Origin: Anaerolineae bacterium
Lineage (GTDB): Bacteria > Chloroflexota > Anaerolineae > UBA1429
NCBI GenBank assembly: GCA_016928125.1
Contig: JAFGLK010000023.1
Coordinates: 1-10,578, forward strand
Direction: 5' to 3'
DNA: 10,578 bases
How positions within the stretch are numbered: position 1 is the first letter of the stretch; each line of letters begins with the position of its first letter. Below are positions 1-6,579 of this stretch, one piece after another. The notes under the pieces were generated by a model, which searched no databases, had not been told where the DNA came from, and was given only the letters and a program-made list of their open reading frames with translations. The position numbers were made by a program, and so were the translations under genes.

Positions 1-380
1 AGATCGCGGTGATACTTGGCGAGCTTGGCGATGCTGGTGGTCTTGCCGACTCCATTCACACCCACCACCAACACCACGTGCAACATCCGCTGCCCCTCCA
101 GATAGGGGCGCTGGTGTTCGGCGAGCAGCGCGACCAGGTTGCGCTTGAGCAGCTTCACCAGCTCCTGCGGCCGACGCGCCCGCCCTTCCGCCACTTGCTG
201 TCGCAAAGAGTCCACCAGAGCCATGGTCGTCTGCGCGCCGACATCCGCCTGGATCAGCAAGAGCTCCAGCTCCTCCCAGGTCTCGTCCGTGATCTTATCG
301 GAGCCATCGCCGGAGCCCTGAAACAGCCCGGCAATGCGCCCAAAGAAGGAGCGGCGGGTCTTGGTGAGACCTGCCAACAC
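1..380 (-). CDS. ftsY: Signal recognition particle receptor FtsY, N-terminal part (runs off the left edge)
   Basis: FtsY is the SRP receptor GTPase that docks ribosome-SRP complexes at the membrane for co-translational protein insertion. The window holds the first 126 codons. Residues 5-14 read LTKTRRSFFG, the usual start of the FtsY N domain. Residues 33-100 form the helical N-domain bundle, and GVNGVGKTT at 107-115 is the G1 P-loop of SRP-type GTPases. The start chosen is GTG at 378-380, because AGAGGA lies about 10 nt upstream and homology begins right there; the frame stays open to a stop at 453-455 but holds no ATG. There is no long acidic A domain, so membrane targeting must use the short N-terminal helix. 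Its own promoter lies at 496-524, so it can be expressed separately from the kinase gene upstream. The G2-G5 motifs lie outside the window. Confidence 0.93.
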   Translation of the reverse strand, partial: MLAGLTKTRRSFFGRIAGLFQGSGDGSDKITDETWEELELLLIQADVGAQTTMALVDSLRQQVAEGRARRPQELVKLLKRNLVALLAEHQRPYLEGQRMLHVVLVVGVNGVGKTTSIAKLAKYHRD

Positions 381-495
381 AATCTGTCTGTCCTCTCGCG
401 CCACACACCCCTCCACGGCGCCAACAGACCGCAGATCGCGGACGACCTGGGGTCAGCGGCCTTGCTCGATTACGTTACACAAAGGCACACGAGGT

Positions 496-524
496 ATTAT
501 ACCAGGGCCAAAGAGAGGGGCCAA
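496..524 (-). promoter_or_regulatory. Probable sigma70-type promoter of ftsY
   Basis: On the minus strand a perfect -10 box TATAAT (496-501) follows TGG, an extended -10. A weak -35 box TTGGCC (519-524) lies 17 nt upstream. Transcription would start near 489, leaving a 5' UTR of about 110 nt with small hairpins such as CCGC-GATCT-GCGG. A direct repeat, GGGCCAAAGAG read on the plus strand, occurs at 505-515 and 518-528 with a 13 bp period and overlaps the spacer and -35 region; it could be a regulator site. The placement in the 163 bp gap between the kinase gene and ftsY supports the call. Confidence 0.6.
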
Positions 525-543
525 AGAGGGGCGCGACGCCGAT

Positions 544-1953
544 TCAGGTCGCCTCGGGCTCCGCAGACGGCGCATCGCTCAAGTCAGCCGCGGGCAGCTC
601 GAAGCAGAAAACGCTGCCCTCTCCCACGGTTGAGGTCACCCAGAGCCGTCCACCGTAGCGCTCGATGATGCCCCTGACGATGGAGAGCCCAAGGCCGGTG
701 CCCCGGACGGACATGGCCTTGGCGGCCTCGGTGCGATAGAACGTCTCAAAGATGCGCTCGATATCCTCGGGGCGGATGCCGATGCCGGTGTCTTGGACCG
801 CGCCGCACACGCGCCCATCCTTGCACTCGAGGCGGATGGCGATGCGGCCGCCCTCTGGGGTGTATTTGATCGCGTTGCTGACCAGGTTGATCCAGATCTG
901 TCTGACGTGCTCTTCGTTGGCGGCCACCCGAGGCAGCTCTGGGGCCACCTCCACCTCCGCGGTCAGCGACTTGTCCTGTATGCGCGCCTGCATCATATCC
1001 ATGACGTCGCGCAACAGAGCGGCCGCGTCACAGGGCACCACCTCTGCCTGGGGCGCAGGGTCCTGCACCCGCGCCAGATCCAGCAGATCGCCGATCAGCT
1101 CCAGCTGGTCGTTCGCGCGGGCCTCGGCCTTGCCGATGATCTCCTCCGTGCGCTCCTTGGGCACATACCCGTCGAGGATCAGTCGCAGATAGCTCTGGAT
1201 GGCGGCCACGGGCGCCCGCAGCTCGTGGGTCACCAGGCGAATGAACGCAGCCCGGGTCTGATCGAGCTCCCGAAGCCGTCGATTCAGTTGCGCGAGCTCA
1301 GCGGCTCGCAGCTCACAGGAGGTGCTCGCCTCCAGGAGCTGCTGCTCACCGTGGCGCAACCGCTCGATGAGGTCCGAGGCAAGGTAAGCGCAGGCCAGGT
1401 TGGCGCTCAGAAGCACAAAGCTCTCCGCCACGATGTGGCTCACCTGCTGGTGCCTGATGGCCAGACGAAAGCCGGCCAGGTTGTAGTGGGGGATCGCCCC
1501 GCTGCCCTCGGCCACCAAGAGCGCGATCCAGAGCAGAGAGGCAACGACGGCATAGATATAGCTGTCGCGCCGAGTCATCAGCAAGCTTCCCACCAGCACG
1601 ATCAGCGTATAGTACGGTGAGACCGGATTCTCCACGCCTCCCGAGAAATGCAGCAGAATCGTCAGAGCCAGCAGATCGGTGAGGATCTGAAAGTGCATCA
1701 AGGCCACATAGCACCGATGGGGCCGCCGCCGCCGCTGAAAGGCGCGCGCCACGAGCCAGAGGACCCCATTGTAGAGGCCGATGCCCGCCAGCGTGAACCA
1801 GAGAGGCCTGACGGGCAGCACGTTGCCCAGCCAGTGATTCGCCAGGAGCACACACACCACCGCCGCGGTCAGCACCAGCCAGCGAAACGTCACCAGCCAG
1901 CGGGCGCGCTCGTCCAGCTCTTGGTCAATCGGGATATGCAGGATCTCGCTCAA
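544..1953 (-). CDS. Membrane sensor histidine kinase with RegB-like quinone-site motif
   Basis: A 469-residue two-component sensor kinase. The N-terminal half holds about six hydrophobic segments (roughly 22-40, 51-70, 84-102, 112-127, 131-148, 174-195). A helical linker at 196-235 leads to the dimerisation domain with phospho-accepting His243 (FIRLVTHELRAP), then the ATP-binding domain with the N box (N356, N360), DTGIGI (388-393) and GTGLGL (418-423). Between segments 3 and 4 lies SGGVENPV (104-111), which matches the GGxxNPF loop described as the quinone-binding site of RegB/PrrB, except for V in place of F. The start is TTG at 1951-1953, chosen because GAGGAG sits 8 nt upstream and no better in-frame ATG exists. 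It is the last gene of the NuoE/NuoF-receiver cluster and the only kinase there, so it probably serves the four receivers. Quinone sensing is inference from the motif. Confidence 0.9.
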   Translation of the reverse strand: MSEILHIPIDQELDERARWLVTFRWLVLTAAVVCVLLANHWLGNVLPVRPLWFTLAGIGLYNGVLWLVARAFQRRRRPHRCYVALMHFQILTDLLALTILLHFSGGVENPVSPYYTLIVLVGSLLMTRRDSYIYAVVASLLWIALLVAEGSGAIPHYNLAGFRLAIRHQQVSHIVAESFVLLSANLACAYLASDLIERLRHGEQQLLEASTSCELRAAELAQLNRRLRELDQTRAAFIRLVTHELRAPVAAIQSYLRLILDGYVPKERTEEIIGKAEARANDQLELIGDLLDLARVQDPAPQAEVVPCDAAALLRDVMDMMQARIQDKSLTAEVEVAPELPRVAANEEHVRQIWINLVSNAIKYTPEGGRIAIRLECKDGRVCGAVQDTGIGIRPEDIERIFETFYRTEAAKAMSVRGTGLGLSIVRGIIERYGGRLWVTSTVGEGSVFCFELPAADLSDAPSAEPEAT

Positions 1954-2047
1954 GGATCGTGCTCCTCGCCACCACTGCTTGTGGCCAGCGACTCCGGACC
2001 CGGGCCGGGCTATGTCTTCCCGCCCACCTCTCTCGCCGGCCCGGCGC

Positions 2048-2530
2048 TCAAGGCATGTCGAACACCTGCTGCAGTGCGTCGATGGCCCCGTCGTAGTGCT
2101 TCTCGTAGATGACGCAGCTCACTGTGGAGATCGACGTACTGATGGCCAGAATGTTGATGCCGGCCTTCCCCAGGGCTCCAAAGGCTGCCCCGGCGATGCC
2201 GGGCCGCTGGCGGAAATCGGGCCCGAATACAGACACCAAGGCCACGCCCTCCGGGTAGACCCGGATCTTGGCGTCCAGTTGCGTGGCGAGGGGTTCGAGC
2301 AGCGCCTTGGCCGTCTCGAGATCCTCATCGGCCAGGCAGAAATCGATCTGCGATTCGAGGCTCAGATCGATGCTCTGCACGATAAACTGCACATTCAGGC
2401 GAGCCCCACCTAGCGCCTCAAAGACGGCCGCGGCCAGGCCGGGGCGGTCAGGTGCCGACATGAGACCGACGAGGCGCAAGCCCCGCGATTGGAGAATGCC
2501 ACCGATCTTGATCTTTGTTTCCGACACCAT
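2048..2530 (-). CDS. Stand-alone double ACT-domain protein (aspartokinase-tail-like)
   Basis: A 160-residue protein made almost only of two ACT domains, the ligand-binding folds that sense amino acids in many metabolic enzymes. The first spans about residues 18-85 (SAPDRPGLAAAVFEALG, then LNVQFIVQSI). The second spans about 95-158 (VFGPDFRQRPGIAGAAFGAL, then INILAISTSISTVSCVI). The pattern closely follows the regulatory tail of aspartate kinase, including the ISTS stretch, but no kinase catalytic domain is attached and the gene is not truncated: it has an ATG with GGAGGTGA 6 nt upstream. It lies between a receiver gene (49 bp gap) and the kinase gene (94 bp gap), all on one strand, which suggests a sensing or partner-binding role in the signalling cluster. 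The ligand is unknown; lysine or threonine would be a guess from the resemblance alone. Confidence 0.85.
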   Translation of the reverse strand: MVSETKIKIGGILQSRGLRLVGLMSAPDRPGLAAAVFEALGGARLNVQFIVQSIDLSLESQIDFCLADEDLETAKALLEPLATQLDAKIRVYPEGVALVSVFGPDFRQRPGIAGAAFGALGKAGINILAISTSISTVSCVIYEKHYDGAIDALQQVFDMP

Positions 2531-2579
2531 GCGGACTCACCTCCAGCTGACCAGCGCGCCCCGTCTCGGCGCCGATCCG

Positions 2580-2960
2580 TCAGTCGCTGTTCAGCAGCCT
2601 GTTCACACGGCGGAGCAGCTCGTCAGGCGGGATCGGCTTGGACGCAAAGTCCTGAATGTGCACATACTCATCCGTCGGAAACAGGGCTGCATAGTCAGTG
2701 TTGGCGATCGAGGTGACCATCAGAATGGGAGTGGACGCCCGCTCGGGATCGCTGGCCATCTCCTGGCTCATATACAGGCCGTCCAGAACGGTCTTCATGA
2801 TCACATCCAGGATCACCAGGTCTGGCGCTTCCGCCCGAGCCTGTGCGAGCCCGCTGTCCCCATCCGGGGCGCTGATGACCTGATGACCAGCGGCCTCCAG
2901 AACCATGCGGGTGGCCTCCACAAAGTCTGGATCATCGTCCACGATCAGAATCTTGCTCAT
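2580..2960 (-). CDS. Stand-alone response regulator receiver (third single-domain copy)
   Basis: A 126-residue CheY-like receiver with no output domain. It has the acidic pocket DDD at 8-10, phospho-acceptor Asp52 in VILDVIM, Thr83 in MVTS and Lys108 in SKP. The beta3-alpha3 loop reads KTVLDG: it lacks the proline of the usual MPGMDG and is one residue longer. The beta4-beta5 segment carries LFPTDEY and is about three residues longer than in CheY-like proteins. The start is ATG at 2958-2960, where family homology begins and a purine-rich GAGGAGAGGG precedes it; a frame extension to 2990 has no support and would cover the leader element. The gene follows nuoF after a 156 bp gap holding the repeated leader element at 2978-3025, so it may have its own regulation. 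Phosphate input is probably from the kinase at 544-1953 (inference). Confidence 0.9.
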   Translation of the reverse strand: MSKILIVDDDPDFVEATRMVLEAAGHQVISAPDGDSGLAQARAEAPDLVILDVIMKTVLDGLYMSQEMASDPERASTPILMVTSIANTDYAALFPTDEYVHIQDFASKPIPPDELLRRVNRLLNSD

Positions 2961-2977
2961 GCGTCCCTCTCCTCGAA

Positions 2978-3025
2978 AATGTGTGCCCATGAGCCACTTT
3001 CATCCGCAGCGGTGAGGCCCGGGCT
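2978..3025 (-). promoter_or_regulatory. Repeated leader element, copy A (upstream of the receiver gene)
   Basis: Read on the minus strand, this 48 nt stretch aligns to 9433-9479 on the plus strand with 43 of 48 columns identical (four substitutions, one gap). The invariant blocks are CGCTGCGG, TGAAAGTGGCTCAT and GGCACACATT. It ends about 17 nt before the receiver start codon, just upstream of the Shine-Dalgarno site. Both copies share GAGGGT a few bases before the element. No promoter is obvious between it and nuoF. The same placement in two unrelated leaders suggests a cis-acting RNA or protein-binding site rather than a coding remnant. I do not recognise it as a named riboswitch class. Confidence 0.6.
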
Positions 3026-3116
3026 TGTGAACCCTCCTCGCTGGGTCTCGTCGCTTGGTACGGGTCCGGCCGGGCACAGGCGCCTCGGCCCTTGCGATAG
3101 ATCGGGAGCGCGCCGC

Positions 3117-4388
3117 TTACGCCACGGCATGCCGTGTGCGCGAGACAGCGCTGTCCTCGAACTCATCGCGAAAGTACTTGAGCGTCCCCAGCACGGGCGC
3201 GACCAAAGCATCGCCCATGGGACAGAACGTTCGCCCCGCGATGCCCCGGCAGAGTTCCTCCAGCCGCTCTACATCCCCAGCGCGTCCGTTCCCCGCATGC
3301 AGCCCCTCAAGAATGTCCAGGATGCGCCTGGAGCCCACCCGACAGGGCGTGCAGCGGCCGCACGACTCGTGTGCAAAAAAGCGCGCGGTGCGTCGCAACA
3401 CATCCACCATGCTGGTATCCTCATTGAGCACAATGATCGCGCCCGTGCCGAGCGCGGATCCGGCCGCCGCCAGCGACTCAAAGTCCATGGCGACATCCAG
3501 ATGCTCGGGCGTCAAGGGAGGCGTGGATGCCCCTCCGGGGATCACCGCCTTGATCCTTTTCCCGCCCGGCACGCCGCGCCCGTGCTCGTAGATGATCTCC
3601 CTCAGCGATGTGCCCAGCGGCAGCTCGTACACACCCCGCCGGTAGACATGCCCGCTCAGGCAGAAAAGCTTGGGGCCGGTGCTCCTCTCCGTGCCAATCG
3701 AGGCGTACCATTCGGGGCCGTTCCACACGATGTGGGGCACATTGGCCAATGTCTCGACATTGTGAACCAGGGTGGGCCGGCCTCGATAGCCCCGTTCGGC
3801 CGGATAGGGCGGCTTGAGGCGCGGCTCGCCGCGCTTGCCCTCCAGCGATTCGATCAAGGCCGTCTCCTCGCCACAGATATAGGCCCCGGCGCCGCGGTGT
3901 ACACTGAGATCGAGGTTGACGCCGCTGCCCTGGATGTTCTGACCCAGAAAGCCGTGCGCATAGGCATCCGAGATGGCCTTGATCCAGCTCTTGAAGCCCA
4001 AAAAGAACTCGCCGCGGATGTAGACGAACGCGCGCTCGGCGCCAACCGCGTAGGCGGCGATGATCGTGCCCTCGATCACTTGGTGGGGGTCGTTCTCGAT
4101 CAGCACACGATCCTTGAACGTGCCCGGCTCACCCTCATCGGTGTTCACGCACACGTACTTGTGGTCGCCATCCTGCGTAGGTGGCATAAAGCCCCATTTC
4201 AGACCGGCCGGGAATCCGGCGCCGCCGCGTCCGCGCAGCTTGGATCGCTTCACCATGTCGATAAGTTCAGACGGCTGAACCTCATGGAGGGCCTTCTGCA
4301 GGGCCTGATAGCCCCCATTCTCCAGGTAGACGCCGATGGTCTCTGAACGGGGCAGGGCTGCTCGCTTGAGCAGAACGGGCTCAAACAT
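3117..4388 (-). CDS. nuoF: NADH dehydrogenase-type flavoprotein, NuoF (51 kDa) family
   Basis: A 423-residue NuoF homologue, the subunit that binds NADH, FMN and one 4Fe-4S cluster in complex I and in NAD-dependent formate dehydrogenases and hydrogenases. RGRGGAGFPAGLKW (52-65) is the FMN/NADH glycine-rich motif, VNTDEGEPGTFKDR (81-94) and GAGAYICGEETALIESLEG (166-184) are further nucleotide/FMN-site motifs. Cys343, Cys346, Cys349 (ESCGRCTPCR) and Cys389 (TFCPMGD) are the 4Fe-4S ligands. Length fits the complex I form; it lacks the N-terminal 2Fe-2S and C-terminal ferredoxin domains of HydB/HndC proteins. The start is ATG at 4386-4388, only 2 nt after the nuoE stop, with AGGAG 7 nt upstream inside nuoE, so the two genes are translationally coupled. 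No NuoG, hydrogenase or formate dehydrogenase subunit lies in the window, so the electron acceptor is unknown. Confidence 0.96.
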   Translation of the reverse strand: MFEPVLLKRAALPRSETIGVYLENGGYQALQKALHEVQPSELIDMVKRSKLRGRGGAGFPAGLKWGFMPPTQDGDHKYVCVNTDEGEPGTFKDRVLIENDPHQVIEGTIIAAYAVGAERAFVYIRGEFFLGFKSWIKAISDAYAHGFLGQNIQGSGVNLDLSVHRGAGAYICGEETALIESLEGKRGEPRLKPPYPAERGYRGRPTLVHNVETLANVPHIVWNGPEWYASIGTERSTGPKLFCLSGHVYRRGVYELPLGTSLREIIYEHGRGVPGGKRIKAVIPGGASTPPLTPEHLDVAMDFESLAAAGSALGTGAIIVLNEDTSMVDVLRRTARFFAHESCGRCTPCRVGSRRILDILEGLHAGNGRAGDVERLEELCRGIAGRTFCPMGDALVAPVLGTLKYFRDEFEDSAVSRTRHAVA

Positions 4389-4390
4389 CG

Positions 4391-4843
4391 CTAGTCTCCT
4401 CTCAGCTCGCTGAGGATCTGCTCCACCCGATCCTCGTTGAGTTGTGTGTATAGCGTATCGTTGACGCGCATGGCGGGGGAAACGTCGCACGCAGCCAGGC
4501 AGGGCACAGACACCAGGGTGAAGAGGCCATCCGGCGTGGTCTCTCCCACAGAGATGCGCAAGCGCTTTTCCAGATACGCGAGGAGTTCGTCCGCGCCGCC
4601 GGCCAGGTGACATGCCAGGCCCTCGCAGACCTGCAGCAAATAGCGCCCAGTGGGCTCGGTGCGATACATCGAGTAGAAGCTTGCCGTTCTCATCACCTCG
4701 CCTTCGCTCATCTGCAGACGCTCTGCGACGCGTTGTATCGCCTCAGGGCTCAAATAGCCGAACTGCTGCTCCGCGACGTACAGCGCCGTCAGAAGACGAG
4801 CCCTCTGCTCGAAATCCTCTTCAGCCCGCCAGCCTGCACCCAT
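4391..4843 (-). CDS. nuoE: NADH dehydrogenase-type 2Fe-2S subunit, NuoE (24 kDa) family
   Basis: A 150-residue thioredoxin-fold 2Fe-2S protein, the partner of NuoF in the NADH-oxidising tip of complex I and related enzymes. Residues 15-60 form the N-terminal helical part (LYVAEQQFGYLSPEAIQRVA, then ASFYSMY). The cluster ligands are Cys73 and Cys78 (VCEGLAC) plus Cys115 and Cys119 (PCLAAC), with the standard C-x4-C and C-x3-C spacing. The start is ATG at 4841-4843; AGGAGG at 4855-4860 is about 11 nt upstream, somewhat far but the only strong site. The receiver gene upstream ends at 4851, so this Shine-Dalgarno lies inside that gene and the spacing implies coupled expression. nuoF follows 2 nt after the stop. 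Together they make an NADH:acceptor diaphorase module. Confidence 0.95.
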   Translation of the reverse strand: MGAGWRAEEDFEQRARLLTALYVAEQQFGYLSPEAIQRVAERLQMSEGEVMRTASFYSMYRTEPTGRYLLQVCEGLACHLAGGADELLAYLEKRLRISVGETTPDGLFTLVSVPCLAACDVSPAMRVNDTLYTQLNEDRVEQILSELRGD

Positions 4844-4850
4844 GGTCGTC

Positions 4851-5249
4851 TTAACCTCCTCGCGTGGAACTGGTCAGCTTGGCCACAGTCTCCAAAAGCC
4901 TCGCTGGGTCTACCGGCTTGCTCATGAACGCATCAATGCGGCTCTTTTCCGCCTCTGGGAAAAGATCGTCATCCTCCAGGCTCACAATCGCCGACACCAT
5001 CACGATGGGGATGTCGGACAGGCTAGGATCTGCCAGCATCTCGCGGCTGATCGTCCAGCCGTCGAAAACATAGGACATCATCACGTCCGCGATCACCAGC
5101 GCTGGCTTGCACTGGCGCATCATCTCGAGGCCCTGTGTTGCATTGCCGGCTGTCTGCACAGCATAGCCTTGCGAGCTCAGGACGATGCTCACATAGTCCA
5201 AAAAGTCTGGATCGTCATCGATCACCAGCACGGACTTGCTGTCGCTCAT
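4851..5249 (-). CDS. Stand-alone response regulator receiver (second single-domain copy)
   Basis: A 132-residue receiver without an output domain. Its acidic pocket is DDD at 11-13, the phospho-acceptor Asp55 in VIADVMM, Ser86 replaces the usual Thr/Ser in MVSAI, and Lys111 lies in SKP. As in its paralogues, the loop after the phospho-site is SYVFDG, without the proline, and the later segment has LFPEAE in place of LFPTDE. The ATG at 5247-5249 has the moderate purine-rich site AAGGTGGAAAG upstream. Its stop is 7 nt before the nuoE start, and the nuoE ribosome site lies inside this gene, which ties its translation to NuoE/NuoF. It is the most diverged of the four receivers, with an extended Ser/Thr/Gly tail. 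Confidence 0.9.
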   Translation of the reverse strand: MSDSKSVLVIDDDPDFLDYVSIVLSSQGYAVQTAGNATQGLEMMRQCKPALVIADVMMSYVFDGWTISREMLADPSLSDIPIVMVSAIVSLEDDDLFPEAEKSRIDAFMSKPVDPARLLETVAKLTSSTRGG

Positions 5250-5309
5250 AGGCCGTACTTTCCACCTTCAGCTTCTCGCCTGCATGCTCGGGCACCGCTG
5301 TCGCTGCAT

Positions 5310-5687
5310 TCAGTCGCCGATGAGTTTGCGGACCTTGCGAATCAGGTCCTCCGGCTGCACGGGCTTGGAGATCCAGTCATCAATGGGAATGTACTCATCC
5401 GTGGGAAACATGTCCGCCATGGGGCTATTGATGATCGAAGAGATCATGATCAGCGGAATGCCATGCAGCGCGGCGTTCTCACTGATCTCGTGGGCGACAT
5501 GCACGCCATCCAGCACGCCGGCCATCATCACATCCAGAAGGACCAGATCCGGCGGCGACTCTTGGACCATGCGCAGAGCCATGGACCCATTCGAAGCCGT
5601 ATCTACGCTGTATCCCTCAGCCTGAAGGATCATGCGCACGATCTCGACAAAGTCGGGATCATCGTCGACGACCAAGATCCTGGCCAT
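5310..5687 (-). CDS. Stand-alone response regulator receiver (first single-domain copy)
   Basis: A 125-residue receiver: acidic pocket DDD at 8-10, phospho-acceptor Asp52 in LLDVMM, Ser83 in MISS, and Lys108 in SKP. The loop after Asp52 reads AGVLDG and the later segment MFPTDEYIPIDDW, the clearest example of this variant among the four copies. The start ATG at 5685-5687 has a very strong AGGAGGTG 5 nt upstream; that site overlaps the stop codon of the Lrp-receiver fusion gene (TAGGAGGTG), so the two are translationally coupled. The gene downstream begins 60 bp further on. With no output domain it may act as a phosphate sink or relay, or by binding a partner such as the ACT protein or NuoE/NuoF; these are inferences. 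Confidence 0.9.
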   Translation of the reverse strand: MARILVVDDDPDFVEIVRMILQAEGYSVDTASNGSMALRMVQESPPDLVLLDVMMAGVLDGVHVAHEISENAALHGIPLIMISSIINSPMADMFPTDEYIPIDDWISKPVQPEDLIRKVRKLIGD

Positions 5688-5698
5688 AGCTGCACCTC

Positions 5699-6550
5699 CT
5701 AGCCCCTTGGGGGCCTCGCGATGTCTCGCAGCAGACGCTTGACTTCCATTACCAATCGATCTGGCGCAACCGGCTTGGAGAGGAAATTGTCGATCAGATT
5801 GTCCGAGTCGGTGGGCACCATCCCTAGATAGTCGCTGGTCGTGATCGAGCTGACCACCAGAATGGGGAGGTCGTGTAGCTGCGGATGCGAACGGATCTGC
5901 CAGCTCGCGTCCCAGCCATCCAGCACCCCCTCCATCATGATGTCGAGAATCACCAGGTCGGGCGGATTGGCGAGCATGGCGGTGAGCGCTTCGCGGCCAC
6001 TGCCAGTCGATCGGACGCTGTAGCCCTCCTTCTCGAGCACCATCCGGGTGATCTCGACGAAATCGGGATCATCATCCACCACCATCACGCACGGCGTCTC
6101 CAGATCGGGCACGACCCAGTCGTACCGATGCTTCACCATGTCGAGCACGTGCGCCGTCTTGGCGCTGACGATGCCTGGAACCTGACTCAAGCGGTAGGCC
6201 AGAAAGCTAGCCAGAGCCTCGTCGGAAGCAAAAGCCGCCTCCACAACCAGGTCATACTCGCCCGTCACCCGCGATACGCTCAGCACTTCGGGCATATCGC
6301 CGATGAGGGCCAGAGCGCGCTCCAGCCCAGACAGCTCCGTGGTGAGGAAAAACATCGCCCGTGTGTGGTACCCGACCAACTCGGGCTCCACCAGGCCTCG
6401 GATGGTCAGCACCTGGTCCTCGAGCAAGCGATCGATGCGCTTGCGGACGGTGCCTTCGGAGACCCCCAGTTCGCGCGCGATCTCGACATTCGAGCGACGC
6501 CCGTTGGTCGCCAGTAAGGCTAGAATCTCGCGATCCGTCTGGTCCATCAT
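5699..6550 (-). CDS. Lrp/AsnC-type transcription regulator fused to a C-terminal receiver domain
   Basis: A 283-residue fusion. Residues 1-50 are the Lrp/AsnC DNA-binding domain, with the helix-turn-helix at about 21-42 (NVEIARELGVSEGTVRKRID). Residues 60-148 are the RAM/ligand-binding domain of the feast/famine family, with the typical VTGEYDLVV at 95-103 and DMVKHRYDW at 137-145. Residues 154-275 are a complete receiver: acidic pocket DDD 159-161, phospho-acceptor Asp203 in ILDIMM, Ser234/235, and Lys259 in SKP. Lrp proteins normally end after about 150 residues and respond to amino acids; the added receiver makes this regulator potentially responsive to phosphorylation too. The start is ATG at 6548-6550 (a second ATG follows at once), with only a weak GGCGAG site. 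It is first in the cluster, behind the promoter at 6580-6608, and a palindrome in that promoter suggests autoregulation. Confidence 0.92.
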   Translation of the reverse strand: MMDQTDREILALLATNGRRSNVEIARELGVSEGTVRKRIDRLLEDQVLTIRGLVEPELVGYHTRAMFFLTTELSGLERALALIGDMPEVLSVSRVTGEYDLVVEAAFASDEALASFLAYRLSQVPGIVSAKTAHVLDMVKHRYDWVVPDLETPCVMVVDDDPDFVEITRMVLEKEGYSVRSTGSGREALTAMLANPPDLVILDIMMEGVLDGWDASWQIRSHPQLHDLPILVVSSITTSDYLGMVPTDSDNLIDNFLSKPVAPDRLVMEVKRLLRDIARPPRG

Positions 6551-6579
6551 GTCTCGCCCGTCGTCTGACTTCTGATGCC

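Noticed and set aside
505..528. Tandem GGGCCAAAGAG repeat as a mobile or CRISPR-like repeat
   Set aside because: Only two copies with a 13 bp period and no spacer structure; at most a promoter-associated binding site.
9..668. A 219-codon plus-strand frame over the left end
   Set aside because: The minus strand here encodes FtsY with an intact P-loop and carries the ftsY promoter, so this frame is a shadow.
2961..2990. Longer start for the third receiver gene at 2990
   Set aside because: The extra ten residues have no family support, and the ATG at 2960 has a purine-rich ribosome site and the normal receiver start. The extension would overlap the repeated leader element.
2268..4346. A 692-codon open frame on the plus strand
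   Set aside because: It lies antisense to nuoF, the third receiver and the ACT gene, all with clear motifs. High GC keeps the opposite frame open; its translation is rich in His, Arg and Gln without any domain.
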